DNA from: Zetaproteobacteria bacterium
Lineage (GTDB): Bacteria; Pseudomonadota; Zetaproteobacteria; Mariprofundales; Mariprofundaceae
Direction: 5' to 3'
NCBI GenBank assembly: GCA_021545625.1
Contig: JAJRVH010000222.1
Coordinates: 1-35,138, forward strand
DNA: 35,138 nucleotides
Part shown: positions 7,160 to 15,418 of the stretch, one piece after another
Layout: every line of letters begins with the position of its first letter
Position numbering within the stretch: the stretch's first letter is position 1
Made by a program: the position numbers and the translations under genes
The notes under the pieces: model-generated
The model's database searches: none
The model's input: only the letters and a program-made list of their open reading frames with translations
What the model was told of the DNA's origin: nothing

Positions 7160-7800
7160 GCCCGCTTCCTTTCAGCACCGGCTTGCCGCGCCTGACGTTC
7201 CCCCTCCTCGACCGCGCTGGCCCAGGTGTCGCGCAGACTGGCCCACAGTTCCTGCAGGTTGTTGTGGCCCTGCTCGATATCGCCGAAACAGACCACCGGA
7301 TTACCGTCGTAATAGCGGCCCCAGTCGGCGCGCTGTTTCTCGCTGAGCCGGCTTTCATCGGCTGTCATCAGTTCCTTCGGCTCCATGCCGAGCCTGCGAA
7401 AAGCGTTGCGCAGCCGCGCCACGCCGGTGAACACGACCCAGCGATAACCCGCCGTGTACAGAAAGGCCGTCGCGGCAATAATCGCCATTCGCGCATCCCC
7501 CGGCTCCATTTCGGCCAGATTGCCGACCTCGACGATCGTGGAACGATCGACCGGATAACCGAGATAACGGGTGATCGCCTGCTCGATCGGCTCATCCAGA
7601 TAGACTTCCAGAAACAGCTTCTCGCTTTCGGCATCGCGATAACCGAGTACGGCCCGGCACTCGCCGCGGCGATCGGAAACGCGAATGAAATGGGGCATGA
7701 AGTGCTTCAGCTGCGCACCGTAGGTTCTGGCAAAGGTTTCCGCCACAACCTGCGTGGCCTCTTCCCAGCCGGACTGCCCCTTGTGAACCACCTTAATCAT
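7156..7800 (-). CDS. Thermostable-hemolysin-family (GNAT-like) protein, first gene of the operon
   Basis: A 214-residue protein of the family named after Vibrio thermostable hemolysin. Typical landmarks are HFMPHFIRVSD, LEVYLDEPIEQAI, STIVEVGNLAEMEPG, YRWVVFTGVARLRNAFRRLG and WGRYYDGNP. The name reflects one early report; the fold resembles GNAT acyltransferases, so an acyl transfer role fits the downstream AMP-ligase better than lysis (inference). There is no signal peptide and the last 20 residues are charged. The ATG at 7798-7800 has only a weak GGGG ribosome site. It opens the coupled operon and lies downstream of a terminator that isolates it from sspA. A small inverted repeat (7830-7844) lies just upstream. 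Confidence 0.8.
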   Translation of the reverse strand: MIKVVHKGQSGWEEATQVVAETFARTYGAQLKHFMPHFIRVSDRRGECRAVLGYRDAESEKLFLEVYLDEPIEQAITRYLGYPVDRSTIVEVGNLAEMEPGDARMAIIAATAFLYTAGYRWVVFTGVARLRNAFRRLGMEPKELMTADESRLSEKQRADWGRYYDGNPVVCFGDIEQGHNNLQELWASLRDTWASAVEEGERQARQAGAERKRA

Positions 7801-7829
7801 GCTGCAAGCCCCGTATGATTTCGTTGCAT

Positions 7830-7844
7830 CCGGATCACATCCGG
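7830..7844. promoter_or_regulatory. Small inverted repeat upstream of the HDO operon, possible operator
   Basis: CCGGAT-CAC-ATCCGG forms a 6-3-6 perfect inverted repeat 30-44 bases upstream of the first start codon of the operon. I found no convincing -35/-10 pair around it. A regulator site is one possibility; chance is another. Confidence 0.3.
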
Positions 7845-7883
7845 CTGGGCCGGGCGGTCAGGACGGAGGAAAACTAGGTGACG

Positions 7884-7915
7884 CAAAAACAAAGCCCCGT
7901 GAGCCTAGTCACAGG
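7884..7915 (-). terminator. Rho-independent terminator of sspA
   Basis: On the minus strand, 15 bases after the sspA stop, CCTGTGA (7915-7909) pairs with TCACGGG (7902-7896) around a six-base loop, with one G-U pair, followed by CTTTGTTTTT. It separates sspA from the HDO operon. Confidence 0.6.
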
Positions 7916-7930
7916 CGAGGGTCAATTCAA

Positions 7931-8524
7931 TCAGAAGTCCTGCAGCATCTGCTCATGTTCGGACAGCGAGCGCTGGAAGGCCGGACGCTCAAACAGGCGA
8001 TCCATATAGGCTTCCAGATTCGGCCATTTCGAGGTGTCGACGCCCAGCGATGAAAGACGCCACAGGATCGGCGCCAGTCCGACATCAGCCAGCGTATACT
8101 GCTCGCCGATGAAATATTCCTGACGGGCCAGATAGGTATTCAGCGACTCCAGATAGGTGGCGATCTTTTTGGCCGCCTCCTTCTTCTTGCGCGGGTTGAG
8201 CATCTCGCGGTACAGCGGATAAAGCTCGCGCTCCAGTTGCAGCACGGCCATGCGCATCTGGGCGCGCTCGGCCGGCGAACCGGGCTTGAGCGGCGGATGC
8301 GGATAGCGCTCGTCCAGATACTCGTTGACGACGGACGACTCGAAGAAAACGATATCGCGATCGATCACGGTCGGCAGCTTGCCATACGGATTGAGCTCCA
8401 GAAATTCGGCCGGCAGGTTGTCCGCCTCGACCTCGATGATCGTCACCGGCAGTTCCTTTTCCGCCAATACGATGCGGGTACGATGCGAATCGGGACAGTG
8501 CCCGTCGGAATACAGCTTGATCAT
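7931..8524 (-). CDS. sspA: Stringent starvation protein A homologue (GST fold)
   Basis: A 197-residue protein with a thioredoxin-like N-terminal domain (MIKLYSDGHCPDSHRTRIVL; NPYGKLPTVIDRD; the FFESSVVNEYLDERYPHPPL stretch) and a helical GST C-terminal domain ending with EYFIGEQYTLADVGLAPIL. The YLDERYPHPPL segment is characteristic of SspA, which binds RNA polymerase rather than glutathione. It is cytoplasmic and expected to act in stress or stationary-phase transcription. AGGAGG precedes the ATG at 8524. It follows prfB by 106 bases and may have its own promoter. A general glutathione S-transferase is the alternative. Confidence 0.75.
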   Translation of the reverse strand: MIKLYSDGHCPDSHRTRIVLAEKELPVTIIEVEADNLPAEFLELNPYGKLPTVIDRDIVFFESSVVNEYLDERYPHPPLKPGSPAERAQMRMAVLQLERELYPLYREMLNPRKKKEAAKKIATYLESLNTYLARQEYFIGEQYTLADVGLAPILWRLSSLGVDTSKWPNLEAYMDRLFERPAFQRSLSEHEQMLQDF

Positions 8525-8569
8525 CTAAACCTCCTGATTCTGGCGCCGGCAGTGCCAAAAAGGCTGCGC

Positions 8570-8598
8570 ATCATAGCGCCACGCGCGAAAAAATAAAG
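8570..8598 (-). promoter_or_regulatory. Weak candidate promoter upstream of sspA
   Basis: TATGAT (8570-8575) is a good -10 in the prfB-sspA gap. The base run at the -35 position (CTTTAT, 8593-8598) is poor, though the surrounding region is unusually AT-rich for this window. Confidence 0.3.
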
Positions 8599-8630
8599 AT
8601 ATTTCTGATCTTTCGACGGACCGGAGAGCG

Positions 8631-9756
8631 TTATTCGGCCGCCTCGCCGCGCCGCATGCCCATCAGCTCGGCGCGGATGAAGTCGTCGATATCGCCGTCC
8701 AGAAAGGCCTGCGTATTGCCGGTTTCCATGCCGGTACGCAAGTCCTTGATACGCGACTGGTCGAGCACGTAGGAACGGATCTGATGCCCCCAGCCGATAT
8801 CGGTCTTGGCATCCTCCATCTCCTGCTTCTCGGCATTCTGTTTTTCCAGTTCCAGCTCGTACAGGCGCGCCTTGAGCATCTTCCAGCAGGCATCGCGGTT
8901 CTTGTGCTGCGATCGGTCGTTCTGGCATTGCACGACCACGCCGGTCGGGATATGGGTCATGCGCACAGCCGAATCGGTCTTGTTCACATGCTGGCCGCCG
9001 GCGCCCGAGGCGCGGTAGGTGTCGGTGCGCACATCGGCCGGATCGATGTCGATATCAATCTCGCGATCGATATCCGGATAGGCAAACACCGATGCGAACG
9101 AGGTATGCCGCCGGTTGCCCGAATCGAACGGCGACTTGCGCACCAGCCGGTGCACGCCGATCTCGGCCTTCAGATAGCCATAGGCGTAATCGCCCCTGAC
9201 CGACACCGTGGCCGACTTGATACCCGCCTCCTCGCCGGCCGTGCATTCCATCAGCTCGGTCTTGAAGCCCTTGCGCTCGGCCCAGCGCAGATACATACGC
9301 AGCAGCATCTCGGCCCAGTCCTGCGCCTCGGTTCCGCCGGAACCGGCATTGATCTCCAGAAAGGCCGATTCGGCATCCATCTCGCCACCCAGCATCTGGG
9401 CCAGCTCCAGCTGTTCAATCGTCTTCTGTACCGCGTCGAGCCCTTCCACGGCCTCGATCTGGCTGTCACGGTCGCCCTCTTCGGCGCCCATCTCGAACAG
9501 CGTCGCCGCATCCTCCAGCGCGCTTTCAGCCTCGTGAAAGTTCTTCAGCACGCGTTCCAGGCGCGTGCGGTTCTGCATCAGCGACTGCGCCTCTTCCGGA
9601 TTGTCCCACAGGGACGGATCCTCGATGCGCGCGTTCAGCTCGCGCAGTTCCTCCTGCTTGCCTTCGATGTCAAAGTGACCTCCGCAGCGCATTCAGACGC
9701 GAGCCGTAATCCTCGGCCCTAGTTCTGAACCCCGCAATCTGATCTTCGATGCTCAT
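8631..9756 (-). CDS. prfB: Peptide chain release factor 2, with programmed +1 frameshift
   Basis: Release factor RF2 terminates translation at UGA and UAA. The gene is read in two frames. Twenty-eight codons run from the ATG at 9754-9756 to an in-frame TGA (9670-9672) in the context CTT TGA C. After a +1 shift that skips base 9672, reading continues from GAC at 9671 to the stop at 8631, giving about 374 residues. A Shine-Dalgarno-like GGAGG lies three bases before CTT, as in the classical autoregulatory site. The SPF anticodon-like tripeptide (VRKSPFDSGN) identifies RF2 rather than RF1, and the catalytic GGQ is in GAGGQHVNKT. GAGGTGA precedes the start. Low RF2 levels are expected to favour the shift and so raise synthesis. 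Confidence 0.95.
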
Positions 9757-9789
9757 ACGTTCACCTCGACAAAAAAGCTTGTGCAGCAA

Positions 9790-9805
9790 CAGCCGCCCCC
9801 GGCTG
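9790..9805. repeat. Short GC-rich hairpin between aroK and prfB
   Basis: CAGCCG and CGGCTG flank CCCC, a 6-bp stem. On the minus strand a run of six T (9771-9776) comes only about 13 bases later, too far for a standard intrinsic terminator, so read-through from aroK into prfB is possible. Confidence 0.4.
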
Positions 9806-9853
9806 CCCGGGAAGGTAGCGTTTCAGGACGGCAAATCAATACCGCCACGGGCT

Positions 9854-10414
9854 TCATCCAGCGGCGTTTTCGCGCCGCCAGCGATGCAAAAAGGCCAGAA
9901 TCTCCCGCAACGCCTCGGACTTCTTCATATCCCCGCGCGGCAGGACGAAATCGGCACAGGCCTCGTACAGCGGGTAGCGCAAATCCGCCAGTTGCCGCAG
10001 CGTTTCAAGGGCGTTGCCGCCGGCGATCAGCGGCCGGTTCGCATCTCCCTTGATGCGCGCGGCCAGGAACTCCGGATCAGCCTTCAGCCAGATGACCGGC
10101 GGGTGCTGCCTGAGCAGCGCCCTGTTCCGCTCTCGCATCACAATGCCGCCGCCGGTGGCCAGCACCGCCGGCCGGCCGATCACCCGGGCCAGCATGTCCG
10201 TTTCCAGATCGCGAAAGCCTTCCTCACCGCGCTCAGCGAAGATCTTCGGAATCGGACGGCCTACCTGCTCGACGATGACCGCGTCGAGATCGACAAGCGG
10301 CAGCTCCAGCGCCGCCGCCAGACGGCGGCCGATGCTGCTCTTGCCCGAGCCCATCAGGCCGATCAGCACCGGATATACCCCTGCAAGCTCCGCCATCTTT
10401 CCTTCCCCCGTCAT
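9854..10414 (-). CDS. aroK: Shikimate kinase
   Basis: A 186-residue P-loop kinase that phosphorylates shikimate at the 3-hydroxyl using ATP, the fifth step of the chorismate pathway. Visible motifs are Walker A VLIGLMGSGKSSIGRRL near residue 17, the shikimate/Mg-binding DLDAVI, FRDLETDML, and the substrate Gly triplet ATGGGIVM, with a lid region near RPLIAGG. The ATG at 10412-10414 overlaps the recJ stop in an ATGA junction and has GGAGAG seven bases upstream. A second ATG at 10396 is also preceded by a purine-rich run. Being last in the alaC-hom-thrC-recJ run, it is probably translated by coupling to recJ. Length is normal for AroK/AroL. Confidence 0.93.
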   Translation of the reverse strand: MTGEGKMAELAGVYPVLIGLMGSGKSSIGRRLAAALELPLVDLDAVIVEQVGRPIPKIFAERGEEGFRDLETDMLARVIGRPAVLATGGGIVMRERNRALLRQHPPVIWLKADPEFLAARIKGDANRPLIAGGNALETLRQLADLRYPLYEACADFVLPRGDMKKSEALREILAFLHRWRRENAAG

Positions 10415-12075
10415 GTCCCGCTCTCCGTCAATATATCCTGCACGACAAACTGTACCGCGTCCCCGCCGCGCCAGTCGTCGCATTCCAGCTGGCCCAGCAC
10501 CGACAGCGTGGCACCGGCCTGCAGGGCCTCCCTGAACATGCCGCCGCCGAACAGGATGGCCGGCAGCGCATGGCGACCGTCGCCAAGCAGCAGGCGTACA
10601 ACACCGCCCTTCAGTTCCCGGCAATCGGCTACGTGCACATCCCTGAGCAACCAGCAACAGGGCGGGTTGCCGCGTCCGACAGGCTCGAAGCGCTGCAGGC
10701 GCCGGGCGAGTCCCGCATGCATCGCACCCAGCCCCAGCATGCCGTCCACATGGCACAGATCATGTGCAGGCGCCCGGGCCGCCTGCTCCCGGATCGCCGC
10801 CGCGAATGCCTGCACGAAACCTTCCCAGGCGCCCTCCCCGACCGTGCCTCCGCCGGCACCCGCATGACCACCGAAGCCTTCCAGATGTTCAGCACAGGCC
10901 TGGAGAAGGTCGCCGATATGAAATCCCGGCACGCCGCGCAGCGATATCCGCACCCTGCCGTCCGGCGTGATAAAGCCGACCGCCGCCGGCCGGTGATGCT
11001 TCCTGGCCAGTCGTCCGGCGGCAAGCCCGACCACGCCGGCATGCCAGTCCGCATGATAAACGGCCAGCGTGTCGGCATCGCCCAGCATCGCCTCCGCCTG
11101 CCTGAACACCTCGGCCTCGACCTGGCGGCGCTGCTTGTTCGTGGCATCAAGCATCTCCGCGATGCGGCGTGCCTCGTCGGCATCGTCCGTGCATAGCAGC
11201 CGCATCGCCTCCTCTCCGTGCTGCATGCGACCGGCGGCATTGATGCGCGGCGCCAGATAGAAGCCGATCGTTTCCGCCGAGATACGCTTCTTGACCCTGG
11301 CCACATCGAGCAAAGCCCGCATGCCGGTCGAAGGCTCCGTATTCAGGCGCTGCAGGCCATGATGAACCAGCACCCGGTTCACGCCGACCAGGTCCATCAC
11401 ATCGGCAATCGTCGCCACGGCCACCCGATCCAGCAGGCGCCGCAGATCGTAGGCCGGTCTCGCCTCGCCCAGTTCCTTCCACACTGCCATCAGCAGGAAA
11501 AACGCCACGCCCGTACCGCACAGCTGACGTCCGGCAAAGCCGCAATCGCTGCGCGCCGGGTTCAGCAGGGCATAGGCCGCCGGCAAGTGCTCCTCCGGCA
11601 GATGATGATCGGACACGATCAGGTCGAAACCAAGCCCGGCGGCCGCATCGCAGGCCGCAAAACAGGTCGTACCGGTATCGACACTGATGCCCAGCCGCGC
11701 GCCGTTTTCGAACGCCTGACGCACAGCCCCGGCGCCGATGCCATGGCCGTCATCGGCCCGGTGCGGAATCGAAAAACTCACCGAGGCACCGGCGGCGCGC
11801 AGCGCCTCGACCAGAATTGCAGTGCCGCTCACGCCGTCGCAATCGAAATCACCGAAGATATGAATCGCCTCGCCGTTCCGGATCGCACCGGCCACGCGGG
11901 CGGCGGCCCGATCCATGTCCCGCATGCCCATCGGATCGGGCAGACTGGCAAGCATCGGCGAAAAGAACGGATCGGACTCATGCAGGCCGCGCGCTTCCAG
12001 CAGGCCGCGCCAGGCGGTGAGCGGATCATATGTCACAAGCGGGGCGTGACGCCATGCCAGCCGCTTGCCGCGCAT
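10411..12075 (-). CDS. recJ: Single-stranded-DNA exonuclease RecJ
   Basis: About 554 residues. RecJ is the 5'-3' ssDNA exonuclease of recombination and mismatch repair. The DHH-family motifs are present: IHIFGDFDCDGVSGTAIL (metal-binding Asp residues) near residue 78, VDTGTT, and IVSDHHLPEE (the DHH triad). The DHHA1 domain includes APRINAAGRMQ and later GGHAGAGGGTV, and a C-terminal OB-like domain ends at VVQDILTE. The ATG at 12073-12075 is chosen by homology with usual RecJ starts but lacks a clear ribosome site. A GTG at 12097-12099 overlaps the upstream stop as GTGA and would add eight residues. Coupling with the RpfE-like gene upstream is likely either way. Confidence 0.92.
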   Translation of the reverse strand: MRGKRLAWRHAPLVTYDPLTAWRGLLEARGLHESDPFFSPMLASLPDPMGMRDMDRAAARVAGAIRNGEAIHIFGDFDCDGVSGTAILVEALRAAGASVSFSIPHRADDGHGIGAGAVRQAFENGARLGISVDTGTTCFAACDAAAGLGFDLIVSDHHLPEEHLPAAYALLNPARSDCGFAGRQLCGTGVAFFLLMAVWKELGEARPAYDLRRLLDRVAVATIADVMDLVGVNRVLVHHGLQRLNTEPSTGMRALLDVARVKKRISAETIGFYLAPRINAAGRMQHGEEAMRLLCTDDADEARRIAEMLDATNKQRRQVEAEVFRQAEAMLGDADTLAVYHADWHAGVVGLAAGRLARKHHRPAAVGFITPDGRVRISLRGVPGFHIGDLLQACAEHLEGFGGHAGAGGGTVGEGAWEGFVQAFAAAIREQAARAPAHDLCHVDGMLGLGAMHAGLARRLQRFEPVGRGNPPCCWLLRDVHVADCRELKGGVVRLLLGDGRHALPAILFGGGMFREALQAGATLSVLGQLECDDWRGGDAVQFVVQDILTESGT

Positions 12076-12095
12076 CGTAATGCCGGTCGGCAGGC

Positions 12096-12995
12096 TCACA
12101 GCAAGGCTCGCAATGTTTCGCCCAGCATCGACTCGGAAGCTGGCTTTTTCGGTTGCCAGCCACCCCGGTGCGGCCACAGCGAACGACTCAGCAATACGGC
12201 CATCCCGTCGCCTCCCAGCAACACATGGCGCGGCAGCCTGCCGCCGACAGGCAACAGTTCAGGCAAACGCTCGACCTCGCTGATCGTGACATGGGCATCG
12301 CGGCCATCGGCCAGCGATTGCAGGGCCGGATTGCGCGTGGCAACGGGGATTCCGGATACATCGCGGCACACCGGCATGCCCGGCGACCACAGCCACAGGC
12401 CGTGAATATCCGGCTCACCGCGTTCGCGCCGGTGAACGGCCGGATGCCGGTGCAGCTGCATCTGGATTTCGGACAGCAGGCGCATCAGACGACCGCCGTC
12501 CGTCCCGCGCGGATGCCGGTCGGGCAACATGCCACCGGCAATGCACCCAAAATCGACGGGTTCTGCCTGCAACGGCCGCCGGCACCCCAGCATCATCGCA
12601 GCCCCATGCGCCATCAGCCGCATGCCTTCCTCGTTCAGCAGCGGATTCAGAAGTTCGCAGAGCCATTCGGCATCGCGGGCCGAAAAGGGCAGCTCGCCGT
12701 CGGCCAGCAGACGCACCGAATCACGCCCCAGCTGCGCATGGTAGGGGCTGGCGATCCAGTATTGCCGCATGTCCGCGGGCAGGTCGGGAAAGGATGCGGC
12801 CACGATCCCGATGTCGGAGATTCCATGCAGCAGCGCATACCAGGACAGCGGCGTGCCGGGCCCGGAACGGAACCATGCCCGCCTGCGGCGCGCGAGCGCC
12901 TCCCGCCAGGGATCCAGGCATGGATGCAGCATCCATCCCTCTTCCCCCTCCAGCAATGCCCGGCTGACAATCAGCACGGCGCGATCATCGTTCAC
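12096..12995 (-). CDS. RpfE-like / phosphoglycerate-mutase-like family protein
   Basis: A 299-residue protein resembling the RpfE-type regulatory family, often annotated as a phosphoglycerate-mutase-like protein. Recognisable stretches are PADMRQYWIASPYHAQLGRD, WLCELLNPLLNEEGMRL, RLMRLLSEIQMQLHRHP and IHGLWLWSPG. The family's biochemistry is not settled, and I see no complete metal-binding set of the alkaline-phosphatase superfamily, so enzymatic activity is doubtful. I recall recJ and prfB being close to rpfE in Xanthomonas, and here recJ is adjacent and prfB two genes away, which supports the family call. The GTG at 12993-12995 directly follows the thrC stop; the stop lies just before recJ. 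Confidence 0.65.
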   Translation of the reverse strand: MNDDRAVLIVSRALLEGEEGWMLHPCLDPWREALARRRRAWFRSGPGTPLSWYALLHGISDIGIVAASFPDLPADMRQYWIASPYHAQLGRDSVRLLADGELPFSARDAEWLCELLNPLLNEEGMRLMAHGAAMMLGCRRPLQAEPVDFGCIAGGMLPDRHPRGTDGGRLMRLLSEIQMQLHRHPAVHRRERGEPDIHGLWLWSPGMPVCRDVSGIPVATRNPALQSLADGRDAHVTISEVERLPELLPVGGRLPRHVLLGGDGMAVLLSRSLWPHRGGWQPKKPASESMLGETLRALL

Positions 12996-14054
12996 TCAGG
13001 ACTCAAGCACCCGGCGCACCGCATCCTCGGTCGCATCGATCGTCACCGGAGAAGCCACGCCCTTCATCGCGGTATCGGGATCCTTCAGTCCGTTGCCGGT
13101 CAGCGTACAGACGATTTTATCGCCCGGCCTGAAATAGCCGGCCTTGTTCAGCTTGATCACGCCGGCCACCGAAGCGGCCGAGGCAGGTTCGCAGAACACG
13201 CCTTCCAGCGAGGCCAGCATATCGTAAGCCTGCAGGATTTCGGTATCGGTCACCGCGTCGATACGGCCGCCCGACTCGTCGCGCGCCGCTTCCGCCTGCT
13301 GCCAGGATGCCGGCTTGCCGATGCGGATGGCGGTGGCCACCGTTTCCGGGTTTTCGACCGGCGCGCCGTTGACGATCGGAGCCGCGCCGGCGGCCTGAAA
13401 GCCGAGCATCTTCGGCAGGCTTCTGGCAATGCGCTTGTCGTGATATTCCTTATAGCCCATCCAGTAGGCCGTGATATTGCCGGCATTGCCGACCGGCAGC
13501 GCGTGGTAATCCGGCGCAAAGCCCAGCTCGTCGACAATCTCGAAGGCGCCGGTTTTCTGTCCCTGCAACCGGTACGGATTGACCGAATTGACCAGCGAGA
13601 TCGAACCATCGGCGGAAATCTCGCGCACCAGTTCCAGCGCATCATCAAAATTGCCTCGAATCTGGATCACTTTCGCACCATAGCGCATGCCCTGACTCAT
13701 CTTGCCCAGCGCAATCTTGCCGTCGGGAATCAGCACATAGGCATCCATGCCGCAGTTGGCCGCATAGGCGGCGGCCGAGGCCGAGGTGTTGCCGGTCGAG
13801 GCGCAGATCACCTTGCGCGAACCGCTGTTGTAGGCCTGGGTCACGGCCATCGTCATGCCGCGATCCTTGAACGAACCGGTCGGATTCAGGCCCTCGAACT
13901 TCAGATAGATATTCAGCTCCGGGTTGATCGCGTTGCGCAGATTCATCGATTCATGCAGCGGCGTGTTGCCTTCATAGAGCGTGATCACCGCATCATCCTC
14001 GCCGATCGGCAGAAAGGCGCGGTAGCGGTTGATGATTCCTTCATAGCGGGGCAT
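12996..14054 (-). CDS. thrC: Threonine synthase
   Basis: A 352-residue PLP enzyme that converts O-phosphohomoserine to threonine. The PLP lysine is in NPTGSFKDRGMTMAV near residue 55. CASTGNTSASAAAYA forms the phosphate/substrate loop and GNAGNITAYW binds the PLP phosphate. Length matches the short class of threonine synthase without the long N-terminal domain. The ATG at 14052-14054 has AAGGAA six bases upstream; a TTG 18 bases earlier is rejected. The start lies 10 bases after the hom stop, so hom and thrC sit in pathway order in one operon. Confidence 0.95.
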   Translation of the reverse strand: MPRYEGIINRYRAFLPIGEDDAVITLYEGNTPLHESMNLRNAINPELNIYLKFEGLNPTGSFKDRGMTMAVTQAYNSGSRKVICASTGNTSASAAAYAANCGMDAYVLIPDGKIALGKMSQGMRYGAKVIQIRGNFDDALELVREISADGSISLVNSVNPYRLQGQKTGAFEIVDELGFAPDYHALPVGNAGNITAYWMGYKEYHDKRIARSLPKMLGFQAAGAAPIVNGAPVENPETVATAIRIGKPASWQQAEAARDESGGRIDAVTDTEILQAYDMLASLEGVFCEPASAASVAGVIKLNKAGYFRPGDKIVCTLTGNGLKDPDTAMKGVASPVTIDATEDAVRRVLES

Positions 14055-14064
14055 GGCGTATTCC

Positions 14065-15387
14065 TTATGCAACGGCCGATTCTTTACGCAGAATCAGCAC
14101 ATCTTTGTCGACCGTTTCCAGGCCCGTGATGCGGCTGATCGCCGCCTGCAGGTTTCCTTCGGTCGTTTCATGGGTCAGCATGATGATCGGAACGCTCTGG
14201 CTGGCATGACGCTCCTTCTGGATCAGGGCCTCGAGGCTGATGCGGTGGTCGGCCAGAATCGACGTAACCGCCGCAATGACGCCGGGCTTATCCCGAACCA
14301 TCAGGCGGATATAGTATTCGCAGACCACATCGGCCATCGGCAGGGTCGGAACCTCGCGACGCGAGGACTCGACGAAGCCCATCGGCGGCGCCAGGTGCGC
14401 AATGCCGTCCGGGAAGCCGCTGGCGATATCCATGATATCGGCCACAACGGCCGATGCGGTCGGCCGCTCGCCGGCGCCACGGCCGAAATACATCGTATGC
14501 TCGACGAAATCACCGGAGATCTGTACCGCATTGTAGGAATCGGACACCTGCGCCATCTGCGAATCCAGCGGCACCAGCGTCGGATGCACGCGCATCTCGA
14601 CATACTCGTCGTCGCCATCGAAATGCGGCTTGGCGATGCCCAAGAGCTTGATCCGGTAGCCCATCTCACGGGCCGATTCGATATCGGCGGCGCCGATACG
14701 GCTGATACCCTCGGTATGCACCTCGTCGAAGCGGATCTTCGAACCGAAAGCCATGGCCGCCAGGATCGACAGCTTGTGGGCCGTATCCACGCCCTCGACG
14801 TCGAAGGTCGGATCGGCCTCGGCATAGCCGAGTTGCTGCGCCTCGCGCAATACATCGGCATAGTCGCTGCCTTCGTTCTCCATCTTGGTCAGGATGAAGT
14901 TGCAGGTACCGTTCAGGATGCCGTAGACCGATTCAATCGCATTGGCCGCCAGACCCTCGCGCAGCGCCTTCATGCACGGAATACCGCCGCCGACCGCCGC
15001 CTCGAAACCGATCTGCAGCCCCTTGTCCGCCGCCATCGGGAACAGCTCCTCGCCATGCTTGGCGATCAGCGCCTTGTTCGCCGTCACGACATGCTTGCCG
15101 TTCTCCAGCGCCCCGACCACGAAACTGCGCGCCGGCTCGTAGCCGCCGATCAGTTCGACGACCAGATCGATATCGTCGGCCTTCACGATCCCGGCCGCAT
15201 CGTCGGTCAGGCGCACGCCGGACAGATCGAGGTCGCGCTCACGCTGCAGATCGCGGTCGGCCGCGGCCACCAGCACGATCTTCCTGCCCAGCCGCCGAGC
15301 GATCAGTTCCTGCTGTTCGATCAGGATGCGGGCCACGCCCGTACCGATCGTGCCCAGCCCCAGCAATCCAACTCTCATTTCATTCAT
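14065..15387 (-). CDS. hom: Homoserine dehydrogenase
   Basis: About 440 residues. It reduces aspartate semialdehyde to homoserine with NAD(P)H. The Rossmann motif is GLLGLGTIGTGVARIL at the N-terminus. VTANKALIAKHG and GGIPCMKALREGL mark the catalytic domain, with NGTCNFILTKM and FDVEGVDTAHKLSILAAM containing the substrate-binding residues. A C-terminal ACT domain (RLMVRDKPGVIAAVTSILAD, from about residue 350) suggests feedback control by threonine. The ATG at 15385-15387 has GGAG six bases upstream; a GTG six bases earlier is less likely. No aspartate kinase domain is fused. It follows alaC by 31 bases. Confidence 0.95.
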   Translation of the reverse strand: MNEMRVGLLGLGTIGTGVARILIEQQELIARRLGRKIVLVAAADRDLQRERDLDLSGVRLTDDAAGIVKADDIDLVVELIGGYEPARSFVVGALENGKHVVTANKALIAKHGEELFPMAADKGLQIGFEAAVGGGIPCMKALREGLAANAIESVYGILNGTCNFILTKMENEGSDYADVLREAQQLGYAEADPTFDVEGVDTAHKLSILAAMAFGSKIRFDEVHTEGISRIGAADIESAREMGYRIKLLGIAKPHFDGDDEYVEMRVHPTLVPLDSQMAQVSDSYNAVQISGDFVEHTMYFGRGAGERPTASAVVADIMDIASGFPDGIAHLAPPMGFVESSRREVPTLPMADVVCEYYIRLMVRDKPGVIAAVTSILADHRISLEALIQKERHASQSVPIIMLTHETTEGNLQAAISRITGLETVDKDVLILRKESAVA

Positions 15388-15418
15388 GCTCACTCCAGTT
15401 CATTTGCACCATCGTCGT

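Noticed and set aside
9771..9805. Intrinsic terminator between aroK and prfB
   Set aside because: The hairpin and the T-run are about 13 bases apart, too far for a normal terminator; kept only as a hairpin.
12153..14129. A 658-codon open frame on the plus strand
   Set aside because: It runs antisense to thrC and the RpfE-like gene, which have clear family motifs. GC-rich codon use on the minus strand leaves the opposite frame open; the translated product has no recognisable domain.
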